A DNA stretch of 64,000 nucleotides from Macrostomum hystrix (Eukaryota; Platyhelminthes; Macrostomidae): NCBI GenBank assembly GCA_950097015.1, contig CATNEN010000039.1:15036501-15100500 (forward strand), given 5' to 3'. Positions 45,389 to 58,900 of the stretch are shown piece after piece (position 1 is the stretch's first letter; every line of letters starts with the position of its first letter). Both the position numbers and the translations under genes were made by a program. The notes under the pieces were generated by a model that was not told the origin of the DNA, searched no databases, and was given only the letters and a program-made list of their open reading frames with translations.

Positions 45389-45884
45389 ATTTCGTCATTT
45401 TTATCCTGATTGAAGTGCAGTAGAAAATGCCCGGCAGCAACAAAAATATTGGCCCAATGATTCCTGATTGGCTGTTGATGCTGCTTCGCTCAACATTTGA
45501 GGATTTGAGAAGTAGCTATTGTGCGGGTCAGTTTTGCTTGGTCTGTGTGTTAAAGCTTGAAGATTTTCAACCGACTGAAGCCACTTGGCTGTAATAATGT
45601 TTGCCAAAGTGTTTAGCTTCAAAGCTGAAATTTTCTCTGGTTTGTTTGTTCATCAATTTTTTATGAAGACCTTGGAGACTAGCAGCTATGACTTGCGCCA
45701 TTTGGGGAAGACCTTTTCGCAACTTCCGGATTGTTTTTAAATCAGCAACTCAACCGTTTATGAGCGGAGGTCACGCGAATCATAAAGCTCACAGACCTAG
45801 GCAAAAAATTTGCAATGTCAAAGATTTTGTTTGCCTTGGACAGCTTAGACAGTGGAATATGACAGAAAATGCTGGGTTAGGAGT
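45389..45884. other. unique spacer between two halves of the 31-bp array
   Basis: Short ORFs on both strands (45401-45622 -, 45688-45951 +) show no recognisable domain. Confidence 0.4.
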
Positions 45885-47162
45885 ATGGAAGACACTGAAG
45901 CAACAGTGGTATTTTAGTAGAGGCACTGAAGGAACAGTGGTATTTTGGTAGAGACACTGAAGGAACAGTGGTATTTTGGTAGAGACACTGAAGGAACAGT
46001 GGTATTTTATTAGAAACTGAAGGAACAGTGGTATTTTGGTAGAGACACTGAAGGAACAGTGGTATTTTGGTAGAGACACTGAAGGAACAGTATGGTAGAG
46101 GCACTGAAGGAACAGTGGTATTTTGGTAGAGACACTGAAGGAACAGTGGTATTTTATTAAACACTGTAGGAACAGTGGTATTATGGTAGAGACACTGAAG
46201 GAACAGTGGTATTATGGTAGAGGAACTGAAGGAACAGTGGTATTTTGGTAGAGACACTGAAGGAACAGTGGTATTTTGGTAGAGACACTGAAGGAACAGT
46301 GGTATTATGGTAGAGACACTGAAGGAACAGTGGTATTTTGGTAGAGACACTGAAGGAACAGTGGTATTTTGGTAGAGACACTGTAGGAACAGTGGTATTT
46401 TGGTAGAGACACTGAAGGAACAGTGGTATTATGGTAGAGACACTGAAGGAACAGTGGTATTTTGGTAGAGACACTGAAGGAACAGTGGTATTATGGTAGA
46501 GACACTGAAGGAACAGTGGTATTTTGGTAGAGACACTGAAGGAACAGTGGTATTTTGGTAGAGACACTGAAGGAACAGTGGTATTATGGTAGAGACACTG
46601 AAGGAACAGTGGTATTTTAGTAGAGACACTGAAGGAACAGTGGTATTTTAGTAGAGACACTGAAGGAACAGTGGTATTTTGGTAGAGACACTGTAGGAAC
46701 AGTGGTATTTTGGTAGAGACACTGAAAGAACAGTGGTATTATGGTAGAGACACTGAAGGAACAGTGGTATTATGGTAGAGACACTGAAGGAACAGTGGTA
46801 TTATGGTAGAGACACTGAAGGAACAGTGGTATTATGGTAGAGACACTGAAGGAACAGTGGTATTATGGTAGAGACACTGAAGGAACAGTGGTATTATGGT
46901 AGAGACACTGAAGGAACAGTGGTATTATGGTAGAGACACTGAAGGAACAGTGGTATTATGGTAGAGACACTGAAGGAACAGTGGTATTATGGTAGAGACA
47001 CTGAAGGAACAGTGGTATTATGGTAGAGACACTTAAGGAACAGTGGTATTATGGTAGAGACACTGAAGGAACAGTGGTATTATGGTAGAGACACTGAAGG
47101 AACAGTGGTATTATGGTAGAGACACTGAAGGAACAGTGGTATTATGGTAGAGACACTGGTAT
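45885..47162. repeat. 31-bp minisatellite, second part
   Basis: About 41 units. TATTTTGG and TATTATGG variants are mixed up to 46740; from there to 47160 nearly all are TATTATGG, a recent homogenised block. Confidence 0.96.
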
Positions 47163-47878
47163 CCGCAATGGAAGACTCTATAACTAGAGACAATGGTAGA
47201 GAGTTGAATTGGGTCTCCAGTGACGTGTCGAAAAACTATCATTGTGCAAGTTGCAAACTACCTTATATAACGCAAAAAATCGACCCTTCGTGAAACCGAA
47301 TCCTTGGTAAAAATCTAGCTACAGTTGGGTGATTTTGACCTGTCTAGCTTTGTACTCTCAGTGGGGTTTCAGCAATGACTGTGAGACAGTCCAAGCTACT
47401 CTCTTCCTTCTCATCCTTCACTCAGACTGTCTACCCATTTCCCCACTCACTTTCGCTTCAATACCCAACGGCCTAGGCCTGGGCAGATTTCAGATTGGAG
47501 AAGAAAAATCTCATTCGACGCGCGCGTCTCACAATCTGTCCCCCATTTTTACCGACCGTGCGAGCACTTTAAACGACAGAAATCTAGCCGACTCCGCTGT
47601 TACAGCCAGGCCAATCCAACAAATTGTGTTAGCAACAAACAAATTAGTCTAGATTAGGAATTCGAGCTAATTGTGAATCCAGCTGAATCTTACTAGAGAA
47701 AGTCAATCACCAAAGGGGACGTCGAACTGTCTCATCTAGAGTAGAATATTATTAGCAGATGGGATTGAAGACCGATTGGGCACACTCCGATTAGGTCCCG
47801 CTTCACAGCTTCCAGTGAGCCACCAAAATCTACTATGAACAACTTGGAAAAACTTTAATCAACTCTTCCCTTGAATAG
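47163..47878. other. unique spacer
   Basis: The ORF at 47329-47652 has no recognisable feature; no gene supported. Confidence 0.4.
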
Positions 47879-48745
47879 ATTGACGCCATGAAGAACCAAG
47901 GATGGCAGCAGCTAATGAATTGAAGGACCAAGGATGGTAGCAGTTAACGAATTGAAGGACCAAGGATGGTAGCAGTTAACGAATTGAAGGACCAAGGATG
48001 GTAGCAGTTAACGAATTGAAGAACCAAGGATGGTAGCAGTTAACGAATTGAAGGACCAAGGATGGTAGCAGTTAACGAATTGAAGAACCAAGGACAGTAG
48101 CAATTAACGAATTGAAGAACCAAGGATGGTAGCAGTTAACGAATTGAAGGACCAAGGATGGTAGCAGTTAACGAATTGAAGGACCAAAGATAGTAGCAGT
48201 TAACGAATTGAAGGACCAAAGATAGTAGCAGTTAACGAATTGAAGGACCAAGGATGGTAGCAGTTAATGAATTGAAGGACCAAGGATGGTAGCAGTTAAC
48301 GAACTGAAGGACCAAGGATGGTAGCAGTTAACGAATTGAAGGACCAAGGATAGTAGCAGTTAACGAATTGAAGGACCAAGGATAGTGGCAGTTAACGAAT
48401 TGAAGAACCAAGGATAGTGGCAGTTAACGAACTGAAGAACCAAGGATGGTAGCAGTTAATGAATTGAAGGACCAAGGATGGTAGCAGTTAACGAATTGAA
48501 GAACCAAGGATGGTAGCAGTTAACGAATTGAAGAACCAAGGATGGTAGCAGTTAACGAATTGAAGAACCAAGGATGGTAGCAGTTAACGAATTGAAGAAC
48601 CAAGGATGGTAGCAGTTAACGAACTGAAGGACCAAGGATGGTAGCAGTTAACGAATTGAAGAACCAAGGGTTGTAGCAGTTAATGAATTGAAGAACCTAG
48701 GATGGTAGCAGTTAACGAATTGAAGGACCAAGGATGGACCCAGGA
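47879..48745. repeat. 32-bp minisatellite
   Basis: About 27 units with core GGATGGTAGCAGTTAACGAA. The main variation is GAAGGACC/GAAGAACC and GGATGG/AGATAG. Confidence 0.97.
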
Positions 48746-49555
48746 AGGACCTAGGCAGGACAAACTGACACTATGATTACACCAATAATGCAAAAATCCC
48801 TCGATTCGATTCGATCCAGCCTGTAAATTAGAAGCTTCATCATTGCTAGCTCTCTCGCCAAAGATAATTATTAAATATTCCAGCCTCTGAGACACATTCT
48901 CCCATCCTTAAAGACGGTAGTCCCTCTGTAGCTGTCTGTCTGTCTGTCCGTCTGTCCGTCTCCTTTTGTCTATTTTTTTACCGAGCTCTCATTAGCAATT
49001 CCGCTAACATTCTATTAGCTATAACGACAGTCCCTAGGCTGCATAATGAATTACCCGTTGCAGTCCGTAAGTTTAATCGAAGGAAATTATAACAAATAAT
49101 AATTTAGAATCAGTCGGCTTGACTTACTCGTCCGCACGGAGCGAGTTTTCAACAGTTAATTAAATCACGGAAAAGCTGCCGAGCAGGATTTAGATCGGGA
49201 GATCTATCAGGATATAGAGGGACGAAGCGTCCAAGATGACGTTAACATCTGGAGCTTTGGATTAAAGATTAATAAGCATTCGGATGCTCAGAAAGGGGGA
49301 ATAATTCAAGAAAAAAAAGCGCGTTGAAGAAATATTGCTCAGATGTTGAATTATTTCAGCTGGTAACTCGTATTTGTTTGTTAGGATTTTTCTGAGATGA
49401 GTTTTAGCGTTGATGAAGGAAATTCACGAGTTTAATTAATTTTCTTAACTTCTTAAACCAACCAGCTGATCTATTTCGAAGTTCTCTAAGAAAAACTGAA
49501 TGTGAGAGCTATATTAGACAAATATGACTTGCGAGGTGTGGGGAAATTGAATGGG
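48746..49555. other. unique spacer
   Basis: Contains a short TGTCTGTC/CGTC run near 48935; no gene supported. Confidence 0.45.
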
Positions 49556-50405
49556 ACAAAAAAGTAGGATCTGCAAGGCAAATTATTTTGTGGGATTAAA
49601 GTGGGATCGAAAGTATATGAACTTGTGGGATAAAAGTGGGATCTACAAGGTAGATGAAGTTGTGGGATAAATGTGGGATCGAAAGTATATGAACTAGTGG
49701 GAATAAAGTGGGATCTAAAGTAGATGAATTTATGGGATAAAAGTGGGATCTGCAAGGCAGATGAATTTATGGGATAAAAGTGGGATCTGCAAGGCAGATG
49801 AATTTATGGGATAAAAGTGGGATCTGCAAGGCAGATGAATTTATGGGATAAAAGTGGGATCTAAAGTAGATGAACTTGTGGGATAAAAGTGGGATCTACA
49901 AGGTAGATGAACTTGTGGGATAAAAGTGGGATCTAAAGTAGATGAACTTGTGGGATAAAAGTGGGATCTACAAGGTAGATGAAGTTGTGGGATAAAAGTG
50001 GGATCGAAAGTATATGAACTAGTGGGAATAAAGTGGGATCTAAAGTAGATGAATTTATGGGATAAAAGTGGGATCTGCAAGGCAGATGAATTTATGGGAT
50101 AAAAGTGGGATCTGCAAGGCAGATGAATTTATGGGATAAAAGTGGGATCTGCAAGGCAGATGAATTTATGGGATAAAAGTGGGATCTAAAGTAGATGAAC
50201 TTGTGGGATAAAAGTGGGATCTACAAGGTAGATGAACTTGTGGGATAAAAGTGGGATCTAAAGTAGATGAACTTTTGGGATTAAAGTGGGATTTAAAGTA
50301 GATGGACTTGTGGGATAAAAGTTGGATCTAAAGTAGATGAACTTGTAGGATAAAAGTGGGATCTGAACGGTAGATAAATTTGTGGGATAAAAGTGGATCT
50401 GAAAA
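49556..50405. repeat. 33/37-bp minisatellite
   Basis: About 24 units with core GGGATAAAAGTGGGATCTAA or the GGGATCTGCAAGGCAGATGA variant. A block of about 324 bp (starting at AAAGTATATGAACTAGTGGG) is present twice, near 49680 and 50005. Confidence 0.95.
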
Positions 50406-50985
50406 AGTAGAAATTTTGTCATTCCTTTTTTAGCCAAATCTTTTTGCCAGTGAAGCCACTTTTATTTTCCTTTCGTTCAAACATTTTCCCCTTAAAAAAA
50501 TCCCAATTTTCGCACGCCTTTCCAAACAATTTTTTCGGTTCTCCTCAGTTAATGAACGCCACATCCGCGAAGTCCGCAGTGCGCCATTCGCCCCGCCAAT
50601 TGCATCAACGGATGGGGCCGGAAGGTCCACACGAAGATGGCCATTCAGATAGAATCAGCTGTGATCAGGACTAGCGGCTGTTTTGCAATTGAATTCTCAT
50701 TCTGTTGCCAAAACAGACGGAATACTTGGAAAAATGCATGACAGTGCAGTTATCAGTGCACGATCAGCAGACTAAAAGTTGCTTGCATTTTTCTGTTCCT
50801 CTTTTTCCCCCAAGGGATTGTGGAAGAGAGTGGGTTGGAAGGAATGTACCGCGTCAGGGATCGAAACAAGAAAATAGGCTCTATGAATTACAGTGGAGCA
50901 AGCATAAGCTGGTAATTATAATAATAATAATAATAATGACTCGAAACATATAGAAATAAAGTTGAAATTTCAAAATTAATAGACT
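50406..50985. other. unique spacer
   Basis: Short ORFs on both strands at 50430-50674 and an (ATA)n run near 50920; nothing supports a gene. Confidence 0.4.
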
Positions 50986-52330
50986 AGTTCCATAAGGAAT
51001 CCACATTCCATAAGGAATCCACATTCCATAAGGAATCCACATTCCATAAGGAATCCACATTTCGTAAGAAATCTACGAACTCCACATTCCACCAATTACA
51101 CATTCCACGAATTCCACTTTCCACCAATCACACATTCCACAAATTCCACATTCCATAATAAATTCAAATTCCATAAGAAATCTACCAGTTCCATTAGAAA
51201 TAAACGAATTCCATATTCCATGAATTCCACATTCCACTAATTCTACATTCCACGAATTCCACATTCCATAAATTCCACATTCCACCAATTACACATCCCA
51301 TAAATTCCACATTCTACCAATTACACATTCCATAAATTCCACATTCTACCAATTACACATTCCACAAATTCCACATTCCAGCAATTACACATTCCACAAA
51401 TTCCACATTCCACCAATTACACATTCCATAAATTCCACATTCCACCAATTACACATTCCATAAATTCCACATTCTACCAATTACACATTCCATAAATTCC
51501 ACATTCTACCAATTTCACATTCCACAAATTCCACATTCCACCAATTACACATTCCATAAATTCCACATTCTACCAGTTACACATTCCATAAATTCCACAT
51601 TCTACCAATTACACATTCCACCAATTACACATTCCACGAATTCCACATTCTACCAATTACACATTCCACGAATTACACATTCCACGAATTCCACATTCTA
51701 CCAATTACACATTCCACGAATTCCACATTCTACCAATTACACATTCCATAAATTCCACATTCTACCAGTTACACATTCCACCAATTCCACATTCCACCAA
51801 TTACACATTCCACCAATTACACATTCCACGAATTCCACATTCTACCAATTACACATTCCACGAATTCCACATTCCACCAATTACACATTCCATAAATTCC
51901 ACATTCTACCAGTTACACATTCCATAAATTCCACATTCTACCAATTACACATTCCACCAATTACACATTCCACGAATTCCACATTCTACCAATTACACAT
52001 TCCACGAATTACACATTCCACGAATTCCACATTCTACCAATTACACATTCCACGAATTCCACATTCTACCAATTACACATTCCATAAATTCCACATTCTA
52101 CCAGTTACACATTCCACCAATTCCACATTCCACCAATTACACATTCCACCAATTACACATTCCACGAATTCCACATTCTACCAATTACACATTCCACGAA
52201 TTCCACATTCTACCAATTACACATTCCACCAATTACACATTCCACGAATTCCACATTCTACCAATTACACATTCCACGAATTCCACATTCCACCAATTAC
52301 ACATTCCACGAATTCCACATTCCACAGCAC
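50986..52330. repeat. ATTCCACATT-type minisatellite with TEAD motif
   Basis: The first four units are 18 bp (CATAAGGAATCCACATTC). From 51060 on it is a 15/30-bp unit ATTACACATTCCACGAATTC and TCCACATTCTACCAATTACA. Large blocks of several hundred bp are duplicated (compare 51590-51860 with 51905-52170). ACATTCCA occurs several times per 60 bp. Confidence 0.95.
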
Positions 52331-52840
52331 TAATTTTATATGCCTTTTAATTGCTTACAAGTTAATCAGTGTTAACGACAGCAAGGCTCACTTCTGTAAT
52401 ATTAGTACTAGAGTAAGGCTAATTAATATAGTCATAGCATCACAATATTCCGTAGAAAATGAGTACATAAGATATGGCAAAGGTTTAGCTTTCAGCATTT
52501 AAGCTAGTTTTCACACTGAGTCGAAAGTTTCTCCGCTGGCATTGTTTTGCATAGTTTTTTTTATTCATTTCTAACCCACCTTCCGTTTCTCGCCCTATCC
52601 CTCTCACAGCCCCCAGCTGGTGTTGGGCGTTAAAGAATCGCTATTTTTAAAAATGTCCAGCCCAGTAGAAACCCAATTAATCGGTTAGCAACTACAAGAC
52701 AGAGAAAAGAGAGACAGAGACAGAGACAGTGAGAACGATGAGAGCTATAGACTCAAGTTCATCAGCAATATAATGAAAAAATATAGTAGTTAAGAACTGA
52801 GTCAGCCCTTTATCTTCGGCTAGAAATTGTAGCTGAATTT
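52331..52840. other. upstream flank of the CNBD2-like gene
   Basis: Unique sequence with a GAGACA run near 52700; the promoter is probably at its right end. Confidence 0.45.
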
Positions 52841-52841
52841 G

Positions 52842-52855
52842 TATATATATATATA
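52842..52855 (+). promoter_or_regulatory. TATA-like (TA)7 tract
   Basis: TATATATATATATA lies 56-69 bases before the initiator ATG at 52911, a plausible TATA element for the CNBD2-like gene; a plain TA microsatellite is the alternative. Confidence 0.35.
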
Positions 52856-52910
52856 CAGATTTAGTAACTAAGGCGGTTAGTTTTACAGTCTCCGACTGGA
52901 TAATGCAATC

Positions 52911-55900
52911 ATGGTAAGTTACGTCTCGTGCTTTTCAAATCTTTCTTTTAAGTCGTATCTGTCTTTTTTAGAGTTTCAGCTCGCACGAAGTTTATTATGC
53001 TAATTGTGTAAGAAATTCGAGGTTGCGTGGAAATAAAGTTTAAAATAATAATTTGAAAAGCTAACTAATTCTACTCATGAATATTTATACTTACCAAGAT
53101 AGAAATCAAATTGCGGTATTTCGGCAAATCGAGAGTGCTTAAGAATTAATAACTCTTTTATAACCACCTCGGTGCTTTGGATTCATCATTCCAAAACTAC
53201 CATCAAATAATAATTTCAGTCTGAGCAAACTCACAACGATCAACGAATTGATGAATCAGCTCGGACTCAAATCGGAGACAACATTCACCAGGGAAACTCA
53301 GGAAAAAATCCCGATGAGAATCCTGTGGGAAATTCAAAGGAGAATCCCGAGGGGAATCCCGAGGTAAATTCCGAGGAGAATACCGAGGGGAATCCCAAAG
53401 GAAACCCTAAGGAGAATCCCGAGGGGAATCCCGAGGTAAATTCCGAGGAGAATACCGAGGGGAATCCCAAAGGAAACCCTAAGGAGAATCCCGAGGGGAA
53501 TCCCGAGGTAAATTCCGAGGAGAATACCGAGGGGAATCCCAAAGGAAACCCTAAGGAGAATCCCGAAGGGAATCCCGAGGTAAATTCCGAGGAGAATACC
53601 GAGGGGAATCCCAAAGGAAACCCTAAGGAGAATCCCGAGGAGATTTCCGAAGCGGATTCCGTTGAGAAAATACTGAGAATCTCCACTGTAAATTCTACGT
53701 CAGAAAACTCAGTGGAGAGTAGAGAAGAACAAACCGAGGATATTTCCACAGAAGCTTCTAAAATCAGTGCCAAGGAAAACTCAGAGATCAAGCCAAACGA
53801 AGACTCTGAAGAAGAGGAGGCAGAACACACCGAAGAAGCTGTCAATAAAGATGAAGTCGAGGAAGTCAACAATGACGCTGAGGAATTCCCGCCGATACGC
53901 ACGCCGCCGCAGCTCCGAGTGTATCGCAGGGTGCCGGGTTTTCGCTATCGGGTGAGCGAGCCACGCAGAAGACTTTGAAACAAAGTCGAAAATATTTGAA
54001 CATATTTTTAAAATATTTTTTCGTCTTTTTCCACCCCACAGATGCCGGCCATGCAAAGATGGAAGCGGATCGCTCACTCAATCATTATCTGGCTGCGACT
54101 GTACCACTTTCACTCGTCACAGTGAGCTCTCATTCGCACAACTTTGCTTGCTCTGAATCTTCCTCTTTTTCTCTTCCATTTTCTCACCCGTTCTCTCTCA
54201 TCATTCTCTTTTCTTTAAAGAGGTTCTTGACACATTTGTATTTACAAAAAAAACTGTGATTGTATTGAGAATAGCTTTCTCCTAGAATTTCCCATCCTTT
54301 CTTATCCCCTCGCAGAGTTAGAGAGATTTTGCGTTTCTTCTCCGACTCTGACCTTCTGATGGACGCCTTGGAGGAATCCAACTTTGAGGAGCTTGTGTTC
54401 TCAGTGCACAGCTTCAAGCCCAACAAACAGGTGAGAAGGGGTTTATTAATTTGCTTTCGCAATCTTCTATAGCTGCTGGGGCGTCAAGACCTGTAAAGTT
54501 TTGCAGATTTCTGGTGTAGTTTGCAGATTTCTGGTGCAGCTGGCAGATTTCTTATCTACTCGTAGTTTGCAGATTTCTTATCTACTCGTAGTTTGCAGAT
54601 TTCTGGTGTAGTTTGCAGATTTCTGGTGTAGTTTGCAGATTTCTGGTGTAGTTTGCAGATATCTGTGTAATTTGCAGATTTCTGGTGTAGTTTGCAGATT
54701 TTGCGTAGTTTGCAGATTTTTTGTGTAATTTGCAGATTTCTGGTGTAGTTTGCAGATTTCTGGTGTAGTTTGCAGATTTCTGGTGTAGTTTGCAGATTTC
54801 TCGTGTAATTTGCAGATTTCTGGTGTAGTTTGCAGATTTCTGGTGTAGTTTGCAGATTTTTTGTGCAGTTTGCAGATTTCTGTGTAATTTGCAGATTTCT
54901 TATCTACTCGTAATTTGCAGATTTTTTGTGTAGTTTGCAGATTTTGCGTAGTTTGCAGATTTTTTGTCTAATTTGCAGATTTCTGGTGTAGTTTGCAGAT
55001 TTCTGGTGTAGTTTGCAGATTTCTCGTGTAATTTGCAGATTTCTGGTGTAGTTTGCAGATTTCTGGTGCAGCTGGCAGATTTCTTATCTACTCGTAGTTT
55101 GCAGATTTCTTATCTACTCGTAGTTTGCAGATTTCTGGTGTAGTTTGCAGATTTGTGGTGTAGTTTGCAGATTTCTCGTGTAATTTGCAGATTTCTGGTG
55201 TAGTTTGCAGATTTCTGGTGTAGTTTGCAGATTTTTTGTGCAGTTTGCAGATTTCTGTGTAATTTGCAGATTTCTGTGTAATTTGCAGATTTCTGTGTAA
55301 TTTGCAGATTTCTGTGTAATTTGCAGATTTCTTATCTACTCGTAATTTGCAGATTTTTTGTGTAGTTTGCAGATTTTGCGTAGTTTGCAGATTTTTTGTC
55401 TAATTTGCAGATTTCTGGTGTAGTTTGCAGATTTCTGGTGTAGTTTGCAGATTTCTCGTGTAATTTGCAGATTTCTGGTGTAGTTTGCAGATTTCTGGTG
55501 TAGTTTGCAGATTTCCGGTGTAGTTTGCAGATTGCTGGTGTAGTTTGCAGATTTCTGGTGTAGTTTGCAGATTTGTGGTGTAGTTTGCAGATTTGTGGTG
55601 TAGTTTGCAGATTTCTGGTGTAGTTTGCAGATTTCTGGTGTAGTTTGCAGATTTTTGTGTAGTTTGCATATTTTGTGTAGTTTGCAGATTTTGTGTAGTT
55701 TGCAGATTTTTGTGTAGTTTGCAGATTTCTGATCTAGCTTGCAGATTCCTTTTGTAGTTTAAATATTGACAAAGTTGATAGCTTCTTGAATTTGTTATTT
55801 CTACAATTCAAGACGATGAAAAACAACTATAGTTTGATAGTAAAACAGATCGGATAAGAGATTAACCCATTGCTGCTGCTTCTGTTGCTGCAACTGAGCC

Positions 55901-58900
55901 TGGTTTAAGAGAAAAAACTGTATTTTAGAAAATCTGACCCACGGAATCGAAAAAAAGCGAAAAAGTACGGCGTTTTCGATCAATCATTCCAGGAAATGAG
56001 ACTCGTACGAGAAGGAAAACAAACCCAGTTGCTTAATTTGCAGGCGGCCCCAACCCAAATCTAGACGGGTAGCTTCTGACGGACCACGACACAGGTGGGA
56101 ACGGAGAGGTTGAAAGGAGAGGAAAGTTGAGCTCATTGCTTTTTAGAGCTATAAAAGACTTCCGTTCCCCAGATCATTTTTTTCTGACAGAATTTTTTCG
56201 ACGCAGGTTACAGCAACAGAGGATCGCAAACAACACCGGAGAATTGCAGATTTGTTTTAAAAACTTATTTAAAAACTGCAACGTGCAAAGTCTAGTTTTT
56301 TAGAAAACTTCTTGACTTTTGATTTGTTGAGCTAATGCACCATGCTTTTACTCGAAATTACTCCTGATTTGACAGCATGCGAGGTTTTAAATTGAAATTT
56401 TAGTTTAATATTTTTTTATAAAAATGATAACGATATAGTAAAACTATTGACTAGCTAACTGTGCCAAATCAGTGTTCAACTTTGAACATTTTATTCAATG
56501 CAGGCGCGAGTGAATCATAAGACGCTTAACATTATGCGAATTGATCCTAATGAACGATTTCAGCGCGACGTACGGCCAGTAAGTTTGGCAGGAGACTGGC
56601 GGGGTTTAGAGGACTGGAGTTTAGAGGGGTAGAAGTTTAGAGGCAAAGGGTTTTAGAGGGGTAAGGATTTGTAGGGCTTGAAGGGGTTGGGGTTTCGACT
56701 GGGGTTTAGTGATGTTGGAGTTTAGGGAGACTGGGGTTTAGAGGTGTTGGGGTCTAGAGAGGTAGGGGTTTAGAGGGGTAGGGGTTTAGAGGGGTAGGGG
56801 TTTAGAGAGGTAGGGGTTTAGAGGGGTAGGGGTTTAGAGGGGTAGGGGTTTAGAGAGGTAGGGGTTTAGAGGGGTAGGGGGTTTAGAGGTGTTGGGATTT
56901 GATGGGGCTTGAAGGGGTTGGGGTTTTAAAGAGCTGGGGTTTAGAATTTTTGCAGTTTAGAGGGACTGGGGTTTAGATGGCTTAAGGTTTAGACGGGTAG
57001 GGGTTTAGAAGGTCTGGGGTATTTAAAAGTCAACGAAAATGCACAACAGTGCTCCGCCGCTCCGACCCTCCCACCACCCAGATCGAGGCCGGCCTCAGGG
57101 GCTACGAGGCGTTTCGCAAGTATCCGCCGAATATGTTGCGCAAGATCGCTGAGCGCGCCTGGTTCCAGGAGTTCGAGCGGCACTCGGTCATTGTTAGGGA
57201 GGGCGATTATCCGCTCTATTATTACTTTATCATCTACGGATCTGGTGAGACTATATTTGTAATTAAATACCAATATTTTAGTGCATAATCACAGAACGAT
57301 CAACTATAACAAAAATCACAAGAGTTTAGCCTCCGTGGCAACTAGAAAATTTTAATTTGGATGTCCTGAAACAAATTTAACAAAGTTGGGTATCTATTTA
57401 ACTACGAGCGTAGCTAGCTAGTTGAGCTTTGAATTCAGAAGAAATGAAACTAGGTCGCCATGGAAACTAGAATAGTTGTTGTGTATACGATAGCTATGAA
57501 AACTAGTTTTTTATGTATGGTTGCCATGGAAACTAAGATATTTTTGTATACGGTTGCTCTGGAAAAAGGTTAGTTATGTGTCGTTGCTATTGAAAATAGG
57601 ATAGTAATGTATGGTTGCCATAGAAACTAGGATAGTTGTCTTTGGTCGCCATGGAAACTAGGATAGATATGTATGGCTGCCATGAAAAATGGGAAAGTTT
57701 TTGTGCATACGGTTGCTATGGAAACTTTGATAGTTATGTACTCGCATAGTTGCCATGGAAATTGGGATAGTGTGCATTATTGCCATGGAAACTATGGTAA
57801 TGAGTAATGGATGTCATGGGAATGGTTGTCTTGTAGGCAAGGTTATAATTTGTTATAGAAACGCTTTTCTCCCCAACGCACCCAGCGCTCGTGTCGATTA
57901 TCGATCGCGACAAGATGATCGCCAGAGTGGCGGCTCTGCTCAACCGCGGCGACTCATTCGGCGAGCTCGCCATCATCGATCGCGTCAAGCGAGCCTCCAC
58001 CGTCATCGCCAGGGAGAAGTGCGGCCTGATGATGCTGGAGGACAAAGACTATTTGGAGATCTTTATGCACGGCGGAGTAAAGTTTCTCGACAACAGTTTT
58101 GTGAAGAGTCACGTGCTGTTTAAGGGCTTCGATCTGGGTGTGCTGAAGGCGAACCCGAGGCTGGTCAAGCTTAATTATTTCTCACCAGGCGTCACCATTG
58201 TTGAGGACAGCCGCTTGTCCTACTGGATCTTTCTCGTCATCTCCGTGAGTGAAAAAAAGCTATTAATTCAGTGTCCTCCATGTGGTAGTGGCGCCCCCAT
58301 GTGGTAGTGGCGCCCCCCATGTGGTAGTGACACCCCCATGTGGTAGTGACGCCCCCATGTGGTAGTGGCGCCCCCATGTGGTAGTGACACCCCCATGTAG
58401 TAGTGACGCCCCCATGTAGTAGTGACACCCCCATGTGGTAGTGACGCCCCCATGTAGTAGTGACGCCCCAATGTGGTAGTGACGCCCCCATGTAGTAGTG
58501 ACGCCCCCATGTGGTAGTGACGCCCCCATGTGGTAGTGACACCCCCATGTGGTAGTGACACCCCCATGTGGTAGTGACACCCCCATGTGGTAGTGACACC
58601 CCCATGTGGTAGTGACACCCCCATTTGGTAGTGACGCCCCCATGTGGTAGTGACACCCCCATGTAGTAGTGACACCCCCATGTAGTAGTGACGCCCCCAT
58701 GTGGTAGTGACGCCCCCATGTAGTAGTGACGCCCCCATGTAGTAGTGACACCCCCATGTAGTAGTGACGCCCCCATGTGGTAGTGACGCCCCCATGTAGT
58801 AGTGACGCCCCCATGTGGTAGTGACGCCCCCATGTGGTAGTGACACCCCCATGTGGTAGTGACACCCCCATGTGGTAGTGACACCCCCATGTGGTAGTGA

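Noticed and set aside
45401-45951. Short ORFs between the split 31-bp arrays as transposase remnants
   Set aside because: No catalytic motif, zinc finger or terminal repeats could be seen.
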